Source of the DNA: an uncultured bacterium
GTDB lineage: Bacteria; Patescibacteriota; Minisyncoccia; Moranbacterales; GWC2-37-73
Assembly (NCBI GenBank): GCA_903824515.1
Contig: CAIJXA010000087.1
Coordinates: 1 to 28,040, forward strand
Direction: 5' to 3'
Length of the DNA: 28,040 nt
The position numbers and the translations under genes were made by a program. A model generated the notes under the pieces. That model made no database searches. It saw nothing but the letters and a program-made list of their open reading frames with translations, and had not been told where the DNA came from. Of this stretch, positions 22,906 through 28,040 are shown in pieces (the stretch's first letter is position 1; each line of letters opens with the position of its first letter).

Positions 22906-23038
22906 GAGCGTCCGCCAATTTTTCAATCAAAAACAAACACCCTAACTGCCTTGAAAAAATGGAGGACTGCCAAATTTTTGCCAATCATTAATTCTGATGA
23001 AACGTTATAATTTATATCTAAACTTTCAATTTTCTTTT

Positions 23039-23311
23039 TTATTTCACAAGTAGATTCATAGTTCTGACGATAATCATTCCACTTGAGGCCAAAATTATAC
23101 CGACAATAGCATAAGTTGTTGCACGTTTTGCTTTTTTATTCAGATCTTCATTGCCAGCAGAAAAAAAATAAATGATACCGGAAACCACTAACATGATTAT
23201 AGCAATAATTCCAAAGACTGACAATAAAAAATTTAAAAAATTTATTCCAGCCGAAGAAAGTGATGGCGCATCGCTGATGACACCAGCCTGTGCTATATTA
23301 ATAATTCCCAT
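23039..23311 (-). CDS. TrbC/VirB2-like small pilin, copy 2
   Basis: The 90-residue protein is nearly only the core: a short N-terminus ending in AQAG, helix 1 (about 26-48, FLLSVFGIIAIIMLVVSGIIYF), the loop SAGNEDLNKKAKR (51-63) and helix 2 (about 66-84). No classical n-region signal is present, although MGIINIAQAG could be the end of one. Loop and helices align with the other three copies, best with the copy at 23382-24236 (SAGNEDL..KAKR). It lies 70 bases after that gene. A TATAAT about 55 bases upstream of its ATG could give it an internal start. Confidence 0.78.
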   Translation of the reverse strand: MGIINIAQAGVISDAPSLSSAGINFLNFLLSVFGIIAIIMLVVSGIIYFFSAGNEDLNKKAKRATTYAIVGIILASSGMIIVRTMNLLVK

Positions 23312-23381
23312 AATTTATATTTGAGTAAATTTAAATTCTAAACGCCTACAACAATTAGAACATTCAGTACAATTATAACTT

Positions 23382-24236
23382 TTAAAATGTCGTACCTGTT
23401 CCGGAAAGCGCTGCGGCAATAGCCTTGACAATCACAAAGCCAGAAAGTCCCACAACGATTCCCAAAATTGAATAAATGGCATTTCGCTTGGCGGTTTCCA
23501 TTAGATCTTCATTGCCAGCAGAAGTTAGATACTGAATGCCAGAAAGCACAAAAGCCAAAACTGCCAGCGTGGTGAAAATTCCCATCAGCCAAGAAAAAAG
23601 ATTTGACAAAATAGTGGTGATTGATGCATCAGAAAGACCAGTATTAGCTGGATAGCAAACCCCTCCAATTTTTTCAAAGTTAGCACCGCAATCCACAGTT
23701 GAACCAGCGTCGGCTCCAGTACCAGTTCCGCCACCACCTCCGCCGCCGCTAGCGGTAGGTGCGCAGCAATGTTGACCAGCTGCACAAGTGGCGGTGGTGT
23801 TTACAGTTTCTCCTGTCAGGCAGGCAGTTGACGTAGGCACGCAGGCCCCACCTCCGCTCAAACTATCGCAAGTACCACTACCTCCACTTGGAGTCGTTGT
23901 TGTAGGTGGGCAACATTGAATATTGTTGCCACCAAGACAAAGAAACTGCACGCAACCAGTTTTGCCTGTGCTGTCCACACAAGAAAATCCTGGATTTTCA
24001 GTTGCGCAAGTTGCTGCAGTAACAGAAGCAGTAGCTGTGCAACAAGATTTACCCATAGTGCAATCAAGATTTCCTATATCACCTTCTGTCGCTAAATCAC
24101 AGGCAAGTTTACAAGTCCCAAAAGAACTTGCACACGTAACCGCCGAAGCCTTGTCAATTTTAACAAAAAAAGCACTTAAAAAAAGCAGACCTATCCAACA
24201 CAACTGAATTTGATTTTTGTTTCTTATTTTTGTCAT
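23382..24236 (-). CDS. Pilin-like protein with a cysteine-rich ectodomain, copy 3
   Basis: The 284-residue protein has a signal segment (about 10-32, ending KASA), then a region with 20 cysteines in the mature part (35-194), then the pilin-like core (about 205-275: FTTLAVLAFVLSGIQYL, SAGNED 239-244, AKRNAIYS, helix 2). The cysteines form three six-cysteine units (35-66, 77-109, 123-158), each ending in an adjacent CC pair, with spacing C-x(6-8)-C-x(3-8)-C-x(6-12)-C-x(5-7)-CC in approximate form, followed by a Gly-rich linker and one more Cys pair (183, 194). This implies disulfide-bonded repeats outside the cell. It starts 18 bases after the previous gene. Probable role: adhesive or tip variant of the surface protein; this is inference. 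Confidence 0.8.
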   Translation of the reverse strand: MTKIRNKNQIQLCWIGLLFLSAFFVKIDKASAVTCASSFGTCKLACDLATEGDIGNLDCTMGKSCCTATASVTAATCATENPGFSCVDSTGKTGCVQFLCLGGNNIQCCPPTTTTPSGGSGTCDSLSGGGACVPTSTACLTGETVNTTATCAAGQHCCAPTASGGGGGGGTGTGADAGSTVDCGANFEKIGGVCYPANTGLSDASITTILSNLFSWLMGIFTTLAVLAFVLSGIQYLTSAGNEDLMETAKRNAIYSILGIVVGLSGFVIVKAIAAALSGTGTTF

Positions 24237-24254
24237 AAAAAATTAGTTACAGAT

Positions 24255-24740
24255 TTAAAAATTGCTCGAAGCGCCCCCAAGCAGCGCAAACACTGCTTGC
24301 ATAATAACTAAGCCGGAAAGTCCAACAATAATTCCAATAATTGACCAAGTCATTCCGTTTTTTGCTTTCGTAATCATGTCATCATTGCCACCAGAAACCA
24401 AATAAAGAATACCAGAAATGACAAAACCAATGACTCCAAAGAACGAGAACATTTTCAAGAGCCAAGAAAGTAAATTCGAAATAATACCAGAGATACTTCC
24501 TTCAGGAAGGCCGTAACTATTATTAAGCGACCATCCCCCGCCAGATGATCCATAACCCGAACCAGATCCTATTACGGCAGAAAATCCGGATGAGTTAATA
24601 CTGACACCCCAATTTGTGGCAGCAAAAGTTGTTTTTGGAAAGAATGTAACAAAAAATAATAATACTAGCAACAAAATTCCTATAATATTTTTATCACTAG
24701 ACGATAAGAGATTTCTGATTTGTTCTTTTTTTGTTTCCAT
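24255..24740 (-). CDS. TrbC/VirB2-like pilin with a Gly/Ser-rich segment, copy 4 (first gene of the cluster)
   Basis: The 161-residue protein has a long signal segment (about 19-41, ending TTFAA), a Gly/Ser/Tyr-rich stretch (about 48-80), then the shared core: helix 1 (about 96-115, FFGVIGFVISGILYLV), loop SGGNDD (116-121) with AKNG, and helix 2 (about 132-154). GNDD replaces GNED of its siblings. It is the promoter-proximal gene of the four; an extended -10 promoter lies about 65 bases upstream. No Shine-Dalgarno site is visible. Confidence 0.8.
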   Translation of the reverse strand: METKKEQIRNLLSSSDKNIIGILLLVLLFFVTFFPKTTFAATNWGVSINSSGFSAVIGSGSGYGSSGGGWSLNNSYGLPEGSISGIISNLLSWLLKMFSFFGVIGFVISGILYLVSGGNDDMITKAKNGMTWSIIGIIVGLSGLVIMQAVFALLGGASSNF

Positions 24741-24808
24741 TCTATTACTTTTTTCTTCTAAGGATTAACTTCCAAATTAAAGAAAAGAAAAATATTTTAT
24801 CTTCTGAA

Positions 24809-24817
24809 ATTATAGCA
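24809..24817 (-). promoter_or_regulatory. Extended -10 promoter of the pilin-like cluster
   Basis: Minus strand TGCTATAAT is a perfect extended -10 box (TGN-TATAAT); no good -35 box is needed or seen. The start would be near 24802, giving an AT-rich leader of about 60 bases. Confidence 0.6.
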
Positions 24818-24844
24818 CATTTTAAAAAATCTGCACAGCAAAAA

Positions 24845-24921
24845 ACATGTGCGGGGCTGAATTGAATAAATCAGCCCTTAGTCCAAGCAGGCTCAGCCTT
24901 CAATTGGAAGCTGAGCCTGCT
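24845..24921 (-). terminator. Two tandem hairpins after the anchored extracellular protein gene
   Basis: AGCAGGCTCAGC (24886-24897) pairs perfectly with GCTGAGCCTGCT (24910-24921), and GGGCTGA (24854-24860) with TCAGCCC (24871-24877). On the minus strand the second stem is followed after a few bases by T6. Both lie downstream of the stop at 25000. The smaller one is a plausible terminator; the larger has no U-tract and may block 3' exonucleases. Confidence 0.6.
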
Positions 24922-24999
24922 GACACGTTAAATAGAATTAAATTAAGTTAAAATCTAAAATTAATGATTCCAAAATTAGTACACTAGGTCTGTTCAAAT

Positions 25000-26181
25000 T
25001 TATTTTTTTGACAAAATTTCATTGATGGTTTTTTCATCGCCACATGAATAAAGAATGTCTGATGAATAAAATTTCTTCTTCGGCCCCCTGCAACCTCCAT
25101 TATCGCCAGCTAAAACTCCGAACATCGGCATCAGGAAACCAGTTTTTCCGGAATTGAATTTTTCATATAAAGTTTTTAATGTTTCACTTCTCTTCTCAGG
25201 CGTCATTCTTGCAAAAATGTCCAAATCATCAGATTTTATGCCACTCCAATCGAGATGAAGTAACACGTTATTAGCCCTACTTGCATAATCTTGATGCCAC
25301 AAAAGTGCCCAACAACCACCACGAGTTGAAAGACACGGCCCATCTTCCACTTGACCATTTTCATCGATTCCAACCCCGCCTTCAATATAGTCGAATAGCT
25401 TGAGATAGTTTTCATCGGTAATATCACCAGTTTGAGCTCCTATAACAATATCTACCCCTTTTTTCTTGGCATAAATCCGCATATCATTAATAATCATCGG
25501 AGCATAATCGCCATGAGTGCCTTCTTGCATATATATTTGGCCAAAGGTAAAACTTTGCACGCCAAGATCGATTGCCCAGTGGGTGATATAGGCAATATAG
25601 TCACGATATTCCTTGCTGGCAAAATTCGGTTTACATGTGTGCTCTCCCCAAGGATTAGCCACGCCCTTTCGACACATTTTTTCAAAATCAAAATATCTGT
25701 CTTCATTATTATTGAAATATTTTGCCCGCATATCAATTGCCTCAGCTATAAACATTCCAAACACCACGTCTTTTTTGGAAATTTGGCTCATTTCGAAATT
25801 TATGGTTTCAAAGTCTGGTGGATTAAGCCACGTTTCAATCGCACGATGAAGATAATAACAATTTGAACGATTTATCAAATTTGCATACTGCTGCCAGTCT
25901 GGATTATATTCGGACAAAAGGCCATCTGCAACGCAACCTTGAGATTTCAACCGCAACATAGAAACAGGCATCGGTTTCGGTCGATTTTTCACATCTAAAG
26001 GTAGTAGCTCCTTATTTTCAATCGCCGAATTATCTTCCGAAGCTTGCTGGGATGGTTTTTCTGGAATAGAACCTCGCACTCTGAAAACTATCAAACCTAC
26101 CGCAAAGAAAACAATTACTAAAAATATAGCAACGATATGCGCAGCATTAATTTTGTTTTCTTGATTAATATTCATTTTCAT
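25000..26181 (-). CDS. Membrane-anchored extracellular protein, family not recognised
   Basis: The 393-residue protein has a short cytosolic start, one membrane helix (about 13-34), a polar linker (about 36-70) and a domain of about 320 residues outside. The domain alternates predicted strands and helices (DVVFGMFIAEAID, VQSFTFGQIYMQEG, VDIVIGAQTGDIT, NNVLLHLDWSG, GFLMPMFGVLAG) as in a TIM-barrel, with acidic residues near strand ends (AEAIDMR, HLDWSG) reminiscent of glycoside hydrolases. About eight cysteines suggest disulfides. I do not recognise a specific family; a carbohydrate-active enzyme is a guess from the fold pattern. It is flanked by terminators on both sides and appears monocistronic. 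Confidence 0.6.
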   Translation of the reverse strand: MKMNINQENKINAAHIVAIFLVIVFFAVGLIVFRVRGSIPEKPSQQASEDNSAIENKELLPLDVKNRPKPMPVSMLRLKSQGCVADGLLSEYNPDWQQYANLINRSNCYYLHRAIETWLNPPDFETINFEMSQISKKDVVFGMFIAEAIDMRAKYFNNNEDRYFDFEKMCRKGVANPWGEHTCKPNFASKEYRDYIAYITHWAIDLGVQSFTFGQIYMQEGTHGDYAPMIINDMRIYAKKKGVDIVIGAQTGDITDENYLKLFDYIEGGVGIDENGQVEDGPCLSTRGGCWALLWHQDYASRANNVLLHLDWSGIKSDDLDIFARMTPEKRSETLKTLYEKFNSGKTGFLMPMFGVLAGDNGGCRGPKKKFYSSDILYSCGDEKTINEILSKK

Positions 26182-26246
26182 TATCGCTTAATTTATTAAG
26201 CTACTAATTAGTACGAGAAGTCAAGCTACTTTATTCTGACAAAACA

Positions 26247-26270
26247 AAAAACATCCCGAGGGATGTTTTT
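26247..26270 (-). terminator. Bidirectional terminator after the ABC-F gene
   Basis: AAAAACATCC (26247-26256) pairs perfectly with GGATGTTTTT (26261-26270) around CGAG. A/T runs on both sides allow function on both strands; on the minus strand T-rich sequence continues after the stem. It separates the ABC-F gene from the next gene on the same strand. Confidence 0.8.
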
Positions 26271-26278
26271 AGCTGTTG

Positions 26279-26345
26279 TAATCGTTCTAAGTGTTCTAAT
26301 TATTGCAGATGTACCAAATATTACAAAATTTCGTAGATTCGTATC
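26279..26345. repeat. Degenerate word repeat in the ABC-F 3' spacer
   Basis: Words such as GTTCTAAGT/GTTCTAATT and TCGTAGAT/TCGTATC recur next to each other, and TTGTAAT at one end has an inverted counterpart ATTACAA. It has the same style as the larger repeats in the efflux block but is short and mostly direct. Confidence 0.35.
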
Positions 26346-26352
26346 GGCTAAT

Positions 26353-27804
26353 TTATTTTTCCAAATCCAAAATTTCATCAATCCTGATTTGCTCGACGAA
26401 ATCAGCCACATGGCTAACTAGCACCATTGCGCCTTCATATTCGCTCAAGGCCTTAGCGATAATAGGCAAATGACGAAAATTAATGTGATTGGTCGGTTCA
26501 TCCAAAATCAGCAGGCCTGGTTGCTCCAGCACCAAACGCGCAAAAGCCACCAACCCTTTCTGTCCTTCGGAAAGAGTGCCAATTTTTGAATTGATAATTT
26601 TTCCGTCAATCAAAAATCCTGAAGCAACTGAGCGAAGCTTTTCTTCATCAGTTGTTTGCATGGCACCAGCCAATGATTGATACACAGTATCTTCAAAATT
26701 CAAAGTCGAAAAATCCTGTCGATAATAGCCAATTCTAACCCCCTCGGCATATTTTGCACCCTTTGCGGTGCCAGCTGCCAAAGATTCCAACAGGGTGCTC
26801 TTTCCAATTCCATTTGGTCCTGCCAAAAGCAAATGATTGTCCTTTTTGAGCGAAACGCTGACTTGCTTAACCTGCGGCTCGTGATTTTTGATCACAGTCA
26901 GCGATGAAATTTTCAAAATCTCACCAGCTAAATTCTCTTGAGTAGGAATGAAAAAACCTCGGATTGCCTTGTCTTCTTTGCGCACATCAACTTTGGCTTC
27001 TTCCATCTCTGCGGCTTTATCGCGCATCCTACGCGCTACTAACCTCATTTTTCCTCCCTTATTGGCGAAGAAATTCGCTTTCTCTTTGTTGGCGATAATT
27101 TCTTTTTCATATTGAGCATTTCTCATTTTCTCCTTTTCAATTCGAGCCGCAATTTCAGCCACCACTACATAATAGTCTCCAAGATATTGATCAACCTTAC
27201 GAGTGAAAACATCCAAATATAGCACGCCGTCTGTAAAAGAATTTAAAAAATCCGCATCATGAGAAATCACAATACAGGTTTTGTGATAATTCATCAGGAA
27301 GGCCGTCAAGTGAGCAATCCCAGCTTTGTCCAGGTTATTGGTCGGCTCGTCCAAAATCAAGAGCTCAGCGTCCTGAATCAAGGCTGAAGCCATCAGGAGC
27401 CTAGCTTGTTGTCCCCCAGAAAAAGCCTTGATAATCTTATCTTTCGGGGCGTGCAAATTCACTGCGTCCAAAACGGCATCAATCTTCGGATCAATATTAT
27501 AAATTTTTTCATCAAAACATTTTTCAAAAAATTCTTTCACTGTCAATTCAAGTTGCTCGCGGGGAATAACTTGCTTGGCATAGGCGATACTAAGGCCACT
27601 GTCAACATAAATTGAACCGTCTTCCGGCTTAAGCTCGCCCGTAATCAAATTCAAAATTGTACTCTTACCTGCCCCATTTTGACCCATCAAAGTCATTTTA
27701 GTGCCCCTGCGAAGCGCAAAAGACGCCTCATCCAAGATTGGTTTTTCATGAGAATATTCAAAGGTCACCTTATTAAATCTGATTGCTACGTCATCTTTCG
27801 CCAT
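26353..27804 (-). CDS. ABC-F family ATPase
   Basis: The 483-residue soluble protein has two ABC domains and no membrane segment. Domain 1: Walker A GQNGAGKST (41-49), signature FSGGQQAR (128-135), LDEPTNNLD (151-159). A charged interdomain linker (about 205-290, ARIEKEKMRNAQYEKEIIANK onward) corresponds to the P-site tRNA interaction motif. Domain 2: GPNGIGKST, LSEGQKGL, LDEPTNHINF, LVSHVADF. ABC-F proteins act on the ribosome, in translation quality control or resistance to ribosome-targeting antibiotics. The second D-loop reads NHIN where most relatives have NHLD. It is shorter than Uup/EttA (about 550). Transcribed from a promoter overlapping an IS end. Confidence 0.93.
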   Translation of the reverse strand: MAKDDVAIRFNKVTFEYSHEKPILDEASFALRRGTKMTLMGQNGAGKSTILNLITGELKPEDGSIYVDSGLSIAYAKQVIPREQLELTVKEFFEKCFDEKIYNIDPKIDAVLDAVNLHAPKDKIIKAFSGGQQARLLMASALIQDAELLILDEPTNNLDKAGIAHLTAFLMNYHKTCIVISHDADFLNSFTDGVLYLDVFTRKVDQYLGDYYVVVAEIAARIEKEKMRNAQYEKEIIANKEKANFFANKGGKMRLVARRMRDKAAEMEEAKVDVRKEDKAIRGFFIPTQENLAGEILKISSLTVIKNHEPQVKQVSVSLKKDNHLLLAGPNGIGKSTLLESLAAGTAKGAKYAEGVRIGYYRQDFSTLNFEDTVYQSLAGAMQTTDEEKLRSVASGFLIDGKIINSKIGTLSEGQKGLVAFARLVLEQPGLLILDEPTNHINFRHLPIIAKALSEYEGAMVLVSHVADFVEQIRIDEILDLEK

Positions 27805-27828
27805 ATTTTCTAATTTTAACTAAATTCA

Positions 27829-27857
27829 ATTATACACACTGAATTGTTATCGTACAA
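27829..27857 (-). promoter_or_regulatory. ABC-F promoter, apparently hybrid with an IS30 end
   Basis: Minus strand: TTGTAC (27857-27852), 17-base spacer, TATAAT (27834-27829). The start would be near 27822, about 18 bases before the ATG at 27804. The -35 box lies in the GTGTTGTACGA sequence that looks like the terminal repeat of the adjacent IS30-type element. Confidence 0.6.
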
Positions 27858-28040
27858 CACTTATCCCAATTTGAAAAGGGGTAAAAACCAAACCAAGCTA
27901 ACCTACATTCTAGCTTGAGTTGCAATTTTGCCCTCTACAAATACCTCGTAGGGAGTTAAATAGCCAAGACGCTTTCTCGGACGATTATTGATGCCTTTAA
28001 CGACAGCATCTACATCCTTTTGTGTTAGTTTAGCAAACAT
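27842..28040 (-). mobile_element. Right-hand part of an IS30-family insertion sequence
   Basis: It covers the 3' end of a transposase gene and the noncoding tail behind it. The tail holds ATAAGTGTTGTACGA, similar in style to the GTTGCACTT-type terminal repeats of many IS30 elements. The exact end, placed near 27842, and the target duplication cannot be set because the other end is outside the window. Confidence 0.6.
27903..28040 (-). CDS. IS30-family transposase, C-terminal end (partial)
   Basis: The frame from the right edge reads 45 residues and stops at 27905-27903: MFAKLTQKDVDAVV, then INNRPRKRLGYLTPYEVF and a short tail. The string NNRPRKRLGYLTPYEVF is the hallmark C-terminus of IS30-family DDE transposases, after the catalytic glutamate. 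The ATG at the window edge is probably an internal methionine, not the start. The element looks intact at this end. A noncoding tail of about 60 bases follows. Confidence 0.92.
   Translation of the reverse strand: MFAKLTQKDVDAVVKGINNRPRKRLGYLTPYEVFVEGKIATQARM

Noticed and set aside
22852..22926. 25-codon extension of the first pilin-like protein
   Set aside because: It translates the leader hairpin and the AGGAGG site; the ATG at 22851 with a proper signal peptide is far better.

Overview
The window is AT-rich bacterial DNA with compact genes, standard stop codons including TGA, few clear Shine-Dalgarno sites and many consensus TTGNNN-17-TATAAT promoters. The gene set suggests a Candidate Phyla Radiation (Patescibacteria) genome of Parcubacteria/Moranbacteria type: a short membrane-anchored lysozyme-like protein, a tandem set of TrbC/VirB2-like pilins, DUF5666-type proteins, a DedA/glycosyltransferase pair and an IS30-type transposase end. 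This placement is inference from gene style; no rRNA or ribosomal protein gene is present to test it.

Left part (1-8100): the 5' end of an unknown gene leaving the window, uvrB, a membrane-anchored muralytic-like protein with a terminator-like hairpin in its leader, then a divergent plus-strand pair encoding an RND pump adaptor and an RND transporter. The pump ends at a textbook terminator. Middle-left (8100-12330): a 27-codon fragment resembling the N-terminus of RhuM-type proteins, then a minus-strand operon dedA - two-domain glycosyltransferase - rarA, apparently transcribed leaderless.

Centre (12346-22440): a minus-strand block of envelope and efflux genes. From its 5' end: a MarR regulator with a consensus promoter and overlapping palindromic operator, two unusual membrane-fusion proteins and an EmrB/QacA-type MFS exporter; then an ECF sigma factor with a small two-helix membrane protein (probable anti-sigma), a DUF5666-like membrane protein, and a MacA/MacB-type ABC system split into adaptor, ATPase and permease, followed by a second DUF5666-like protein. 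With the RND system this makes three efflux modules and four adaptor genes in one window, plausibly an envelope-stress and export island.

Right part (22495-28040): four tandem pilin-like genes sharing a two-helix core with a GN(E/D)D loop, one carrying a 20-cysteine ectodomain; an unrecognised anchored extracellular protein; an ABC-F ATPase whose promoter appears to borrow its -35 box from the end of an IS30-type element; and the 3' end of that transposase.

The most unusual non-genic feature is a series of spacers, mostly inside the efflux block, each filled with its own low-complexity word repeated in both orientations, giving long imperfect hairpins. The word differs from spacer to spacer, so they share a style rather than a sequence. 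This is the best candidate here for something undescribed.
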